Source: Endozoicomonas sp. ISHI1 (GTDB lineage: Bacteria; Pseudomonadota; Gammaproteobacteria; Pseudomonadales; Endozoicomonadaceae). From it: 64,000 nt of DNA. This document shows positions 8,141 to 17,038 of this stretch, one piece after another. Below the pieces are notes generated by a model. That model did not search any database and was not told the DNA's origin. It saw only the letters and a list, made by a program, of their open reading frames with translations. Each line of letters begins with the position of its first letter. The first letter of the stretch is position 1. Where the stretch lies: positions 1 through 64,000 of the forward strand of contig NZ_JAGRPU010000021.1 in NCBI RefSeq assembly GCF_024606225.1. The letters are read 5' to 3'. The position numbers were made by a program, and so were the translations under genes.

Positions 8141-9715
8141 TCATCGCCGTCCGTGGTATCCCTTTTTGTGAGCTATCAGGGCTGGGCGATTTTTGCAGAT
8201 CGCCCCACATAGTCGCTGCTGGCCATCCTGCCCGATCACTGTTTCATCACAGATCGAGTGCCCGTCGTGTATTTTTGCTTTGTGATGCAACAGGGCTCGG
8301 GAATTTTTAAAGGACTTCAGGCAGCGACCGCGGAATACGGGCACGTCACAGACCAGCACGCTTGCCCTCGCAGTCATATCGGAAGAGACCGTTTGTGAGA
8401 GAATGTCACCTTGGGGCTCGCTAAAAGAAACTGTTAAGCTCGGCCGTGCCTCTGCGCCTGTTGCAAAACCTAATGATTGTAATACTGAAGAAATGCCTGT
8501 TCTGCACAGCGGGCAGCATCCCGAACATACTAAAGCGTTCAGTAGACAATATCTGTCCATTCTTTGCGAACAACAGGGAGTAACAATCGTATCATCGCCA
8601 AGCATTTCAAGGCATATAGGGCAAGTCTCACGTGCTTCACTTAGAGAAAAATCCGGTGTTTCAGCCAGAAAAAACAAATCTGCTCTGCAAAATGGGCAGC
8701 TACTCGTTGGCAATCTTCTTAAACAGTCTGAGTCAATTTTTTTTGAACAACAGGGAACAGCAACAGTCGTCTCTTTTTTAAGCGGGCTAAAACATATAGG
8801 GCACTCCTCGCCTGCTTCATCTGCTTCAGCCAGCCTTTCGCTATCGGATGGTGTTTGGAATCGACAAGCGGTATTAGCAGAATCGACGTAACCATCTAAA
8901 CCGACAGTATGTTGGTGTTGTTCAAGGCCTTCAACGTAGTCAGGAGGGATAACGAAGGAGGCTGTTTGTGAGGCAGTGGCACCCGGGGGCTCGTTATAAG
9001 AATCTGATAAGTCCTGCTGTGCCTCTGCGCTTACTGGAAAATCCTCTGGTTGTAATAATGAATGCAGATCTCTTCTGCAAATTGGGCAGCCTCTCGTTGG
9101 CGCTAATCTCCTTAAACACTTTGTGCTAATTTTTATCGAACAACAGTGAAGAACCACAGTCATCTCTTTTTGAAGGGGTTCAAAACATATAATGCACTTT
9201 TCATCTGTGTCATCTGTGTCATCTGTGTCATCTGCTTCATCTAGCCTTTCGCTATCGGAGGGTGGTCGGAATCGACAAACGCCATTGCAGGAATCGGCGT
9301 AACAATTTAAACCGTAAGTATGTTGGTGTTGTTCGGGGTTTCCATCACCGTCGCTGCGGTTAGGCAGGAACTTGGCGAAAAATCTTTTAAGGCGGCTGGT
9401 TGTTCCTGAGGCCTGCTGACCGGATGATGCTGATGCCTGGCTTTGCTGGTCATTCTTTTGTTGACCCGGTCCGGGAAGTACCATAGTGGTGATGGCAAAC
9501 GGATGATCCTGACTGGCCCCCGGTTGATTCGTCGGGTTGAACAGCAATGAATTGGGGTTCCAATAGTTTTTCAATACCATGCCAACGGCGACAAATGCTT
9601 CGACCGGTATCGAATAAGGTTTGGCGCTCAGGGCGCTGTCGCCCGGCTCGGCGCAACAGATAATGGACAATGACACTAGCAAGAACAGCAGTGCCGCAGA
9701 AAATGCTTCTTTCAA
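8141..9715 (-). CDS. Secreted protein with three RING-like domains
   Basis: 524 residues starting at a TTG (9715) supported by AAGGA seven bases upstream; no nearby ATG. Residues 1-22 are a signal peptide (AALLFLLVSLSIICCAEP). Three RING-like domains follow: about 174-213 (CIIC...HCC...C...CPIC), 305-343 (CPIC...PCC...D..C...CPFC) and 365-404 (CPIC...PCC...D..C...CPLC). C2H2-like fingers lie near 456-483 and 489-521. The linker before RING 1 contains a DDT repeat. The HQHT...CRF..PSDSERL module precedes RINGs 1 and 2, so the gene grew by internal duplication relative to its neighbour. It may act on host ubiquitin systems (inference); no bacterial partner is visible. Confidence 0.75.
   Translation of the reverse strand: MKEAFSAALLFLLVSLSIICCAEPGDSALSAKPYSIPVEAFVAVGMVLKNYWNPNSLLFNPTNQPGASQDHPFAITTMVLPGPGQQKNDQQSQASASSGQQASGTTSRLKRFFAKFLPNRSDGDGNPEQHQHTYGLNCYADSCNGVCRFRPPSDSERLDEADDTDDTDDTDEKCIICFEPLQKEMTVVLHCCSIKISTKCLRRLAPTRGCPICRRDLHSLLQPEDFPVSAEAQQDLSDSYNEPPGATASQTASFVIPPDYVEGLEQHQHTVGLDGYVDSANTACRFQTPSDSERLAEADEAGEECPICFSPLKKETTVAVPCCSKKIDSDCLRRLPTSSCPFCRADLFFLAETPDFSLSEARETCPICLEMLGDDTIVTPCCSQRMDRYCLLNALVCSGCCPLCRTGISSVLQSLGFATGAEARPSLTVSFSEPQGDILSQTVSSDMTARASVLVCDVPVFRGRCLKSFKNSRALLHHKAKIHDGHSICDETVIGQDGQQRLCGAICKNRPALIAHKKGYHGRR
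9202..9237. repeat. 9-bp tandem repeat inside the RING gene
   Basis: Three perfect copies of CATCTGTGT followed by one variant, CATCTGCTT. On the coding strand this gives a DDTDDTDDTDE-type acidic run just before RING 1. In-frame, so a length-variable linker rather than a phase switch. Confidence 0.85.
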
Positions 9716-9868
9716 GAGTTTATCCTTAATAACTATTTCGTTTTTTTGAAATGAAAAGGCTAGACCAGAAAGTTTTTAGATCAAGAAAACAATAAAAAGA
9801 ACAATAAAAAGGACATTCATATATTTTACTTATTGAGGAGGTAAACTATTTTCTCCTGTTTTCAATTT

Positions 9869-11590
9869 TTAATGTTGTTGAGTCTGGTCATTAAGCAGCG
9901 TTGGCCTGCCTGATGTCAGGCTCCCCGGGTCGGGTTTGACGTCGGGGAGGATGTCAACTTCAAAAGAGAGTGATTTGGCGATGGCTATCAACGTTCTGTA
10001 ACCAGCATTCTCCACTTGTCTGGGTAATTTCAGCACTTTGCTTAAGACATCCGGGTTGTTTTTCAAGAAGCTCTTTAACTGAGCGGTGAAAGCGTTGGGG
10101 AATCGGCAAACCAGTGGCGGTGTTGCAGAAATTTGTCGGGTAATCAATTTATGAAATCCGGGAAGATTTCCAGAAAAGAGCTGTTGCCAGTTTTCAACAC
10201 TGAGCCGGGTCGCATTTTCTGTGATAAACACAGGCCAGAAGTCGACCAGTTCAGGGTGAGTAAGTAATTGTTTAAAAAGAGCTGGCTCAATGTCCAGAGC
10301 AGCTTTTGGATACTGTTTGATAAACGCCAGGGTAATGGACTCTGTCAGAGTAAAGTCAGATAGCAGTAGTGTATCTCGGGCGGCTTTGTAAAAAATCGGT
10401 GACTGAACCATCATCAAACCTTCATGATGCCTCAGATAGTGTTGAGCAGCCACGGCAATATGCTGCTCTTCCATTTCCGGGCTGAGTTGAATCAGAAAAA
10501 TGAGTTGATGCACCAGAGTCGACTTACATCGAGCCAGCACTTTCGGGTATTTCAAATAAAGACTAAGGCCCAACATGTCAGGATCATTCTGTGGCAGTCG
10601 GGGGATAATCTCGGCGCTTTGTTGCATGGCGACAGAGACTAAGATTTGATAAAGGGGATCTTGTTTCTTGCGCTGCCGCTTTAGAGTGCATAGAAGATGA
10701 TCATCCAGAGAAAGTTTCATGCCCAGCAGATTTCTGGCAACGGCGTCAGGGCGTTTTGCCAGACGGGATCTGAGTTCAGGCTCCCTGACTTTCAGAAACC
10801 TCTCACCAAGGTCTTTATCCTGACGGATTTTTGTTAGCAGCTTTTCCAGATCTTCAGCTTGGGCTGCCTGTAACCAGCCATCCATTTCACGCAGTGATTC
10901 GGCATTTTCACCCCACCCATGCCACACAGCTTCTGCACCATAATCAACAGCCCCCGCATTAGAAGGCGGTATCTCAGTGATAAGGTTTCTGGTGAACACA
11001 TCAACACTGTTCCGGGTGGCCTGATACACATTGTTCAGGTCGCCCTGACAGGCGCATTGATGACGGAATTCGTCCAGCCATTCAAGCAGTGCTGCTCTAT
11101 AGAATCCGACAAGCTGGTTAAGATCACTGGTGTCCATAAAGTCATAGAATCTTGAAAAGCTTTCATGCATTGCTTTTTTCAGCTTGTCCTGAAGATTCTT
11201 CTCGGGCTTTTTGGCCCGGACAGAAGCTTGCAGTGCTTTATTTAGCTGCTCTCTGGTGCGTATGATCTGACAGGCGGGGGTTTTCAGGAACTCTGCGACC
11301 TGTCCGGTCAGTATCGAGAAGTGCAGTTCTCCCGCTACCTTTGCTTCAAGCGTTGAGGCACAACGATCACTGAGGTTGAGGTGCTGATTCACATTGTGAG
11401 CTGATTGAATCAGTGAGCCAAGAAGGTTTCTGAGGCGTACCGGGGCTGGGTGGGTGACAATCCAGTCTTTATAGCTGGTTACCACTTCCACCAATTCGTA
11501 TTCGCTGTTGAGTCCAACCTTGGTACCCGGTGAAAACTTTTTTTGATCCAGAGTAAGATCTCGAACCTGTTCATAAAGACCTGGAGTCAT
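9869..11590 (-). CDS. Uncharacterised 573-residue protein
   Basis: I do not recognise a family. 573 residues, mostly predicted helical with many Leu/Lys/Glu, no signal peptide and no membrane segment. Residues 110-160 are Lys-rich with heptad-like spacing (possible coiled coil). The C-terminal half has recurring helix pairs of the type LFKQLLTHPELVDFWPVF and FLKNNPDVLSKVLKL, suggesting an alpha-solenoid; this recalls the NP-x-LL repeats of the ankyrin paralogue at 50996-52171. Start ATG 11590 has a good GGGAAG ribosome-binding sequence. It sits between secreted RING proteins and hmp, in accessory sequence; a translocated protein is possible but unproven. Confidence 0.65.
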   Translation of the reverse strand: MTPGLYEQVRDLTLDQKKFSPGTKVGLNSEYELVEVVTSYKDWIVTHPAPVRLRNLLGSLIQSAHNVNQHLNLSDRCASTLEAKVAGELHFSILTGQVAEFLKTPACQIIRTREQLNKALQASVRAKKPEKNLQDKLKKAMHESFSRFYDFMDTSDLNQLVGFYRAALLEWLDEFRHQCACQGDLNNVYQATRNSVDVFTRNLITEIPPSNAGAVDYGAEAVWHGWGENAESLREMDGWLQAAQAEDLEKLLTKIRQDKDLGERFLKVREPELRSRLAKRPDAVARNLLGMKLSLDDHLLCTLKRQRKKQDPLYQILVSVAMQQSAEIIPRLPQNDPDMLGLSLYLKYPKVLARCKSTLVHQLIFLIQLSPEMEEQHIAVAAQHYLRHHEGLMMVQSPIFYKAARDTLLLSDFTLTESITLAFIKQYPKAALDIEPALFKQLLTHPELVDFWPVFITENATRLSVENWQQLFSGNLPGFHKLITRQISATPPLVCRFPNAFTAQLKSFLKNNPDVLSKVLKLPRQVENAGYRTLIAIAKSLSFEVDILPDVKPDPGSLTSGRPTLLNDQTQQH

Positions 11591-11708
11591 CGCTTACTTC
11601 CCTGTTTTAATGCTTCTCTATCAAGAATCTAGCAACAAAAGAGGAAGCCATATAAGTGTCAGAAATCAGCCTTGGTAACCCATAACTATAAGCAGGTGGG
11701 GGAACTGA

Positions 11709-11747
11709 CAAAAAAGCGTCAGGAGGAGAGCGCATTTAGCTCTCTCC
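11709..11747 (-). terminator. Rho-independent terminator after hmp
   Basis: Reading the minus strand, a GGAGAGAGC / GCGCTCTCC stem (one mismatch, 5-base loop, 11725-11747) is followed within ten bases by a run of six T (11711-11716 region). It begins 9 bp after the hmp stop. Confidence 0.75.
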
Positions 11748-11755
11748 AGCAAAGG

Positions 11756-12958
11756 TCAGATGTTCTTGTGAGGACCAAATACCTCATAGTGAATGTTTGC
11801 TGGTGGCACACCCCAGCCCAGGAGTGTCTCGTTGACCATGTTCATGTAGCCCAACGGACCACAAAAGTAGTAGTGAGCCCCCGGTATTTCTATCTGTTCA
11901 CGAATCAGGTTCAGGTCAGTACGGCCAGCATGATCATAGTTCTGATCACCTTCCTCAGGCTGATCATAGAAAACAATCTGTTCAATATTGTCACGTTGCT
12001 CTGCCAGAGTGCTTACATGATCAAAAAAAGCATGAACACTGCCGTTTATTGCACTGTGAACAAAACGAACAGGTTCTGAAATATTTGAGGCTGTCAGGGT
12101 ATTCAACATACTGAGTAGCGGTGTGACACCGACACCGCCGCTGAGCAGAACGACCGGGCTTTGATTGCGGGTATCCAGAAAAAAGTCTCCCGCTGGAGGG
12201 CTCAGTTCTACTGCATCACCTTCTTGTACATGGTCGTGCAGGTAGTTAGAAATATGGCCTTGAATATCTCCACTTCCTTCTCGTTTTACCGAAATTCTGT
12301 AGCTTTTGCCGTTACTCGCATCGGACAGGCTGTACTGACGGATACAACGGTTAACACTGTTTTCCGGGGTTATGTAGAGGCCGATGTATTGTCCCGGTTT
12401 AAAGTCGGCGACGGGTTTTCCGTCCACTGGCTCAAAGTAGAAGGAAGTGATCAGATCACTCTCTTTCACTTTTCGGGTCACTTTGAATGTGCGGGTACCG
12501 CGCCAGCCACCTTTTTGGCCCTCACTTTCCTGATAAATACTTTCTTCCATTTCGATAAAGATATTGGCCAGGAAGTGATACGCCTCTCCCCAGGCTTCAA
12601 GAATCTCGCCCGTTGCAGCATCACCCAGAACATGGGCCACTGCTGCCAGCAGGTGTTCACCTACGATAGGGTAGTGTTCGGGGTTGACATTAAAGCTGGC
12701 ATGCTTGTGGGCAATACGTTGTATGGCGTCACTCAGTGCTCCCGGGTTATCAATGTGGGCAGCGTAGCCATAGACAGCCGCTGCCAGAGCGGCTTGTTGA
12801 CGCCCTGTCTTCTGGTGGGAAGCGTTGAAAATATTCAGCAGTTCAGGATGATGGCTGAACAGACGCTGATAGAAGTGGCGGGTAATCGCTTCGCCACATT
12901 CAGCCATAACAGGGGCAGTGGCTTTGACGATGCAGATGGTCTTTTCACTCAGGTTCAT
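11756..12958 (-). CDS. hmp: Flavohaemoglobin, nitric oxide dioxygenase
   Basis: Oxidises NO to nitrate using O2 and NAD(P)H; the main aerobic NO detoxifier, cytosolic. 400 residues. N-terminal globin domain (1-140) with the proximal-His region (RIAHKHASFNV, near residue 80), FAD-binding domain with RQYSLSDA near 205, NAD-binding domain with LLSGGVGVTPLLSML near 270 and a C-terminal YEVFGPHK. ATG 12958 is chosen over an in-frame TTG because TTGGAG sits before it. Divergent from nsrR across two palindromic operator-like sites, which implies NO-responsive repression. Confidence 0.96.
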   Translation of the reverse strand: MNLSEKTICIVKATAPVMAECGEAITRHFYQRLFSHHPELLNIFNASHQKTGRQQAALAAAVYGYAAHIDNPGALSDAIQRIAHKHASFNVNPEHYPIVGEHLLAAVAHVLGDAATGEILEAWGEAYHFLANIFIEMEESIYQESEGQKGGWRGTRTFKVTRKVKESDLITSFYFEPVDGKPVADFKPGQYIGLYITPENSVNRCIRQYSLSDASNGKSYRISVKREGSGDIQGHISNYLHDHVQEGDAVELSPPAGDFFLDTRNQSPVVLLSGGVGVTPLLSMLNTLTASNISEPVRFVHSAINGSVHAFFDHVSTLAEQRDNIEQIVFYDQPEEGDQNYDHAGRTDLNLIREQIEIPGAHYYFCGPLGYMNMVNETLLGWGVPPANIHYEVFGPHKNI

Positions 12959-12983
12959 GGGGAGCTCCAAATGGGTTTTTTAA

Positions 12984-13006
12984 AAGATGTATTTGTAATG
13001 CATCTT
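12984..13006. promoter_or_regulatory. NsrR operator, site 1
   Basis: A near-perfect 11-1-11 palindrome: left arm AAGATGTATTT, centre G, right arm TAATGCATCTT. It fits the known NsrR operator (AAGATGYATTT arms around one base). It lies 25 bp upstream of the hmp start and about 48 bp upstream of nsrR, so it can control both. Confidence 0.85.
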
Positions 13007-13010
13007 TATT

Positions 13011-13031
13011 AGGTGCATCCTAGATGCATCT
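13011..13031. promoter_or_regulatory. Second NsrR-like operator
   Basis: Arms AGGTGCATC and GATGCATCT around CTA. The spacing between the outer conserved G and C is the same 19 bp as in site 1, and the two centres are 26 bp apart (12995 and 13021). It probably serves nsrR autoregulation or cooperative binding. Confidence 0.65.
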
Positions 13032-13053
13032 TTAAAAAAAGTCTATAGCTCCC

Positions 13054-13482
13054 ATGAAATTGACCAAGCAAACCGATTATGCGCTGAGAATCCTGATCTA
13101 CTCGGCTTTACAGCCAAGGCTCCGGTTGATCTCAATTCAGGAAGTGACAGAGGTGTATGATCTCTCGCGAAATCATGTCATGAAGATTGTCCAGCGGCTG
13201 GGTCAGGAAGGCTATCTGTCAACAATCCGTGGTAAAGGTGGTGGTTTCCGGATGGGACGTTCTGCTGAAGATATCAACCTGGGGGTGTTGGTGAGAATGA
13301 TGGAATCCACCCTGGTATTGGTGGACTGTGATGAGCCAGCGTGTCGTATATCAGATGTTTGTCGTTTAAAAAGGGTTTTAGCTGATGCCATGGCTGCATT
13401 CATGGCGGTTCTGGATGGTTACACGCTTGCTGATCTGATTGGAAATCGTCATGAGTTGTCAGAGCTGTTGGCAGTGGGTTGA
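13054..13482 (+). CDS. nsrR: Rrf2-family NO-sensing repressor NsrR
   Basis: 142 residues. N-terminal winged helix typical of Rrf2 (MKLTKQTDYALRILIY; RNHVMKIVQRLGQEGYL; RGKGGGFRMGR) and the three cluster-ligand cysteines in C-x4-C-x5-C spacing (CDEPACRISDVC, about 92-103), as in E. coli NsrR. It binds an Fe-S cluster that NO destroys, releasing its operators. Divergent partner hmp and the palindromes between them support the assignment over IscR, which has a different cysteine pattern and neighbours. Converges with ydiJ 11 bp downstream. Confidence 0.94.
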   Translation: MKLTKQTDYALRILIYSALQPRLRLISIQEVTEVYDLSRNHVMKIVQRLGQEGYLSTIRGKGGGFRMGRSAEDINLGVLVRMMESTLVLVDCDEPACRISDVCRLKRVLADAMAAFMAVLDGYTLADLIGNRHELSELLAVG

Positions 13483-13493
13483 GCACGATTATT

Positions 13494-16400
13494 CTACCCG
13501 TCCATTAAGACCAGCAGCTTTGAAACCGGGTGAGGAATCTCGGTATCCCCAAAACGCTTTACCTGACTTCGGCAGGAGTAGCCTGTAGCCACGAGTTGGC
13601 CTTGGTTTTCAGGACTCTCCACTACAGGCTTCCAGCTCATGTCGTATAGCTTTCGGGACGTTTTCTGGTTGCGGGTTTCGTGCCCATAGATGCCCGCCAT
13701 GCCGCAACAGCCAGTTGCCTGATATGTCAGTTTTAGTCCACAGGCGGAAAACAGCTTTTGCCATTGTGCCGGTGCAGCAGGTGCATTGGTGGTCTCCGTA
13801 CAGTGACCCAGCAGCTTGAACTCACCACTCAGGTTTAACTGAAGCTCACGAATAGTATCCGCCTGACTGGCGAACCACTCCGAGAGTAATTGCACTTCAG
13901 GAGCCTCTTCACCCATGATCTCATGATACTCATCCCGGTAAGTCAGGGTAACGGCGGCATCAATCCCGATCAGGGCTACGCCCTTATCGGCAAGCTTTTT
14001 GAGTGCCCTGGCATTGGTTTTTGCGACTTTTTCAAAGCGTCCCAGGAAACCATAGACATGCAGTACTTTTCCGTTGGGTTTATAAGGTGCAACCAGGGGG
14101 CGATACCCAAGTCTGACTAACAGCTCCACCAGATCAGTCAGTACCGGGGTTTCGAAAAAACTGGTAAAGGCGTCCTGGACAATCACCACCGTTCGAGCCA
14201 GCTCTTTTTCTGTCATGGAAGCCAGCAGACTGTCTGAAGCCACAGAAGCACCAGAACGACAACTGTCTTCCAAAGGCGATGCACTGGTGATAGCCGGTAG
14301 ATCCTGAAGACCTGATGTTTTAGCCGAAAGCTTGTTCATCAAACCCGAGCTGGCTACCCGATTATAAACGGATTTGGCTTTTGCCAGTGCCGGCAGCATG
14401 GGCTCCAGCATGGCAGCAGCGTGATGTTTGGCGGGACGCAGGTAGCGAGTGTGGTAGAGCTCAAAGTACCGGGATCTCAAATCAGGCACATTCACCTGAA
14501 CAGGACATTGACCTGCACAGGATTTACAGCTCATACAGCTGTCCAGAGCTTCGTAGACTTCATGGCTGAAATCTCCTTTGCCCCGCAGCTTGTCAATGCT
14601 GTTACGGGTCTTATCCAAGGCATTATAGAAATGTCCGGACTGGCGTGCCTCGCCGATTGCTTCAGAGATATTGCTGCCCGATGTGCTCTGCAGTCTCAGC
14701 CATTCACGTACCAGTCCTGAACGACCTTTGGGTGATTGAGTTCTATCCAGAGTGGCCTTCCAGGTTGGACACATGGCGCTGTTGGGGTTGTAATTGAAGC
14801 AGGCACCATTGCCATTGCAGTACATGCCTCGGGTAAAAACCTCGAAGGCCTTTCTTTCGATGGTTCTGTCAAGCTGGCCACGGGTTTGCACACCGTCAAT
14901 CTTCAGCAGGGTTTCTGAGACCCGGGTGGAGGGGGTCGCTATTTTCCCCGGATTCAGCTGATTATGGGGGTCGAAAGCACTTTTAATGTTTTGCAGTACC
15001 GGGTAAAGATCCTGGAAAAAGTCGGGTGCGTATTCAGAGCGAACGCCTTTGCCATGTTCTCCCCAGAGAACACCACCATGCGCTTTTGCCAGTGCAGAAA
15101 CTTCATCACTGATCGTTCTGACCAGAACCTCCTGTTGCACATCTTTCATGTCGATAGCGGGTCTAACGTGGAGAACCCCTGCATCGACATGACCAAACAT
15201 GCCATAAGACAGGTTATGACTATCGAGCAAAGCCCGAAAGCGAGCGATAAAAGCAGCCAGATTCTCTGGTGGCACGGCTACGTCTTCTACAAAGGGTATA
15301 GGTCGTGCGTCGCCTTCCATGTTGCCCAACAGGCCCACGGACTGCTTGCGCATATTCCAGATCTTTTTGACGTTTGGGGTGCCTGTCACAATGCTGTGAC
15401 CCACCCGCTGGATTTCCGAAGGCTTGTTCAGCTCCGCTTTCAAGCGCTCAATACCTTCCTGAATATCGGCTTCCGATTGTCCGGTGTATTCAACAAAGTT
15501 AATGCCGTCAATCCGGTTAATATCATCCGGGAAATAGGCTTTCACGGTCTCCCAGACACTGTCTGCTTTGGCGAGCGACAGGACTTTGGAGTCAATGGTC
15601 TCAACAGAGCTGGGGGTGGCTTGCATAAGAGACCGGGCATCCCTCAGCGATTCCTGAAAGCTTGAATAGAACACCAGAACCAGTGCTGAGGTTTCGGGTA
15701 TTGGCAGAAGGTTGACCTTAATCTCACTGATCATGGCCAGTGTCCCTTCGGAACCGCAGAGAATGGCATTGAGATCAAACTTGCCAGAGTCTTCAGGGTT
15801 CACAGGGTCTTTTCTGCGGATATTGGCCAGATCATAACCGGTCAAATTTCGGTTGAGCTTTGGAAAAACGGCTTCGACTCGCTCTTTGTTCTGGTTATAG
15901 GCTTCAATCAGCGTTTTGTGAATCTGCCCTGCACGGTCTTCACGTTGACAGATGTCGTCAAGCTCCTGTTCTGTCAGAGGCGATGAGTTCCACACGGTGC
16001 CATCAGCGAAGACTGAAGTCAGTTCCAGGACGTGGTGGCGGGTTTTGCCATAGACAACCGATCCCTGACCACTGGCATCGGTGTTTACCATGCCGCCGAT
16101 CGTAGCCCGGTTGCTGGTGGACAGTTCCGGGGCGAAAAACAGACCGTGCCTGGCGGCCAGGTCATTCAGATGGTCTTTGACGGTGCCGCTTTGAACTCTC
16201 GCCCAGCGCTCTTCAGGATTGATCTCCAGAACCTGATTCATATAGCGGCTGGTGTCTACCATAAATCCCGAGGTGAGTGACTGGCCATTAGTGCCGGTAC
16301 CCCCTCCCCTCGGAGAGAGCACAATAGTTTGGAAAGAAGGTGCATTGGCCAATGACAGCATTTTGCTCAGATCTTCAGTGCCTTTGGGGTACAGGACACC

Positions 16401-16574
16401 TTCCGGATACACCTGATAGATCGAGTTGTCGGTGGCCAGCACAGTCCGTTCTGCATAACCCAGCTCTATATCGCCCTGGAATCCGGAGCTGGCCAACCGA
16501 TCGGCAAAGTTCTGATACAGCGTCCCTTCTGCGCTGTTGGCATTGACGGCCTGTTGGTTCAGTTTGCTGATCAC
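13494..16574 (-). CDS. ydiJ: FAD/Fe-S D-2-hydroxyacid dehydrogenase, YdiJ type
   Basis: About 1026 residues, like E. coli YdiJ (1018), a D-2-hydroxyglutarate dehydrogenase. N-terminal FAD-binding PCMH domain (SPRGGGTGTNGQ, FAPELSTSNRATIGGM), FAD-linked oxidase C-terminal domain (FGHVDAGVLHVRPA, WGEHGKGVRSEY, NPGKI), a Cys segment (CNGNGACFNY), a 4Fe-4S ferredoxin motif (CMSCKSCAGQCP) and a C-terminal CCG-type domain (GHCTE, GCCGMAG, GYSCRSQVKR). GTG 16574 is chosen: the protein then starts MISKLNQQ, co-linear with YdiJ, with GGGAG upstream. The longer frame would need a TTG at 16652. Electron acceptor is probably membrane quinone or an electron-transfer protein. Confidence 0.92.
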   Translation of the reverse strand: MISKLNQQAVNANSAEGTLYQNFADRLASSGFQGDIELGYAERTVLATDNSIYQVYPEGVLYPKGTEDLSKMLSLANAPSFQTIVLSPRGGGTGTNGQSLTSGFMVDTSRYMNQVLEINPEERWARVQSGTVKDHLNDLAARHGLFFAPELSTSNRATIGGMVNTDASGQGSVVYGKTRHHVLELTSVFADGTVWNSSPLTEQELDDICQREDRAGQIHKTLIEAYNQNKERVEAVFPKLNRNLTGYDLANIRRKDPVNPEDSGKFDLNAILCGSEGTLAMISEIKVNLLPIPETSALVLVFYSSFQESLRDARSLMQATPSSVETIDSKVLSLAKADSVWETVKAYFPDDINRIDGINFVEYTGQSEADIQEGIERLKAELNKPSEIQRVGHSIVTGTPNVKKIWNMRKQSVGLLGNMEGDARPIPFVEDVAVPPENLAAFIARFRALLDSHNLSYGMFGHVDAGVLHVRPAIDMKDVQQEVLVRTISDEVSALAKAHGGVLWGEHGKGVRSEYAPDFFQDLYPVLQNIKSAFDPHNQLNPGKIATPSTRVSETLLKIDGVQTRGQLDRTIERKAFEVFTRGMYCNGNGACFNYNPNSAMCPTWKATLDRTQSPKGRSGLVREWLRLQSTSGSNISEAIGEARQSGHFYNALDKTRNSIDKLRGKGDFSHEVYEALDSCMSCKSCAGQCPVQVNVPDLRSRYFELYHTRYLRPAKHHAAAMLEPMLPALAKAKSVYNRVASSGLMNKLSAKTSGLQDLPAITSASPLEDSCRSGASVASDSLLASMTEKELARTVVIVQDAFTSFFETPVLTDLVELLVRLGYRPLVAPYKPNGKVLHVYGFLGRFEKVAKTNARALKKLADKGVALIGIDAAVTLTYRDEYHEIMGEEAPEVQLLSEWFASQADTIRELQLNLSGEFKLLGHCTETTNAPAAPAQWQKLFSACGLKLTYQATGCCGMAGIYGHETRNQKTSRKLYDMSWKPVVESPENQGQLVATGYSCRSQVKRFGDTEIPHPVSKLLVLMDG

Positions 16575-17038
16575 TTTCCTACTCCCGGGCTCTGCTGTTT
16601 TATCGTCTTGCGAAGCGAAGGTGACGTTTCTCGGACTGCGTATTGTACGCAATTAACAGTCTTTAGTCAGTGGGGATTTTTGCTCATTCAGGTTTAGAGG
16701 AAATAACAGTCAGAAGTCAGAACGCTGAGAACCTGGTTAAACAGTCTAACCCGCAGGACTATTTGCTTTTCCAAGCCAGCAGAGATTCACAATAGGGTCA
16801 TTGTTGAATTCATCTCAATGAATCTATCAGCTATTATGAAGCACTGCCGGTTTCTCTCTTTTAAGCTGAGCCGCTGAAATCATTTCTTCAGAGTAACGAT
16901 CCATTACAGTCTCTTTCCATCGGTTTTCATATAGTGAGAGTCGTCGATAAATAGGGCGATTTCTATTTTGATACATGGAGGACTTGAAGCAGGCGTTAAA
17001 CGTACAGCTCTCAAAAATGAGTATTGGGGATCTGCCTG
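16575..17038. other. Intergenic, AT-rich
   Basis: 464 bp between divergent genes. No gene, RNA or convincing repeat seen. The base composition shifts to AT-rich from about 16830, which continues through the small secreted protein and the RNA-ligase gene. Confidence 0.5.

Noticed and set aside
9202-9237. CRISPR-like repeat
   Set aside because: Short 9-bp units within a coding frame and no spacers; a coding microsatellite.
12161-13012. 283-codon plus-strand frame opposite hmp
   Set aside because: Overlaps hmp entirely and covers the NsrR operator; no family features.
13054-13482. IscR instead of NsrR
   Set aside because: Cysteine spacing, the divergent hmp gene and the operator type fit NsrR; no isc genes nearby.
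14964-15665. 233-codon plus-strand frame opposite ydiJ
   Set aside because: Shadow of the FAD-domain coding sequence.
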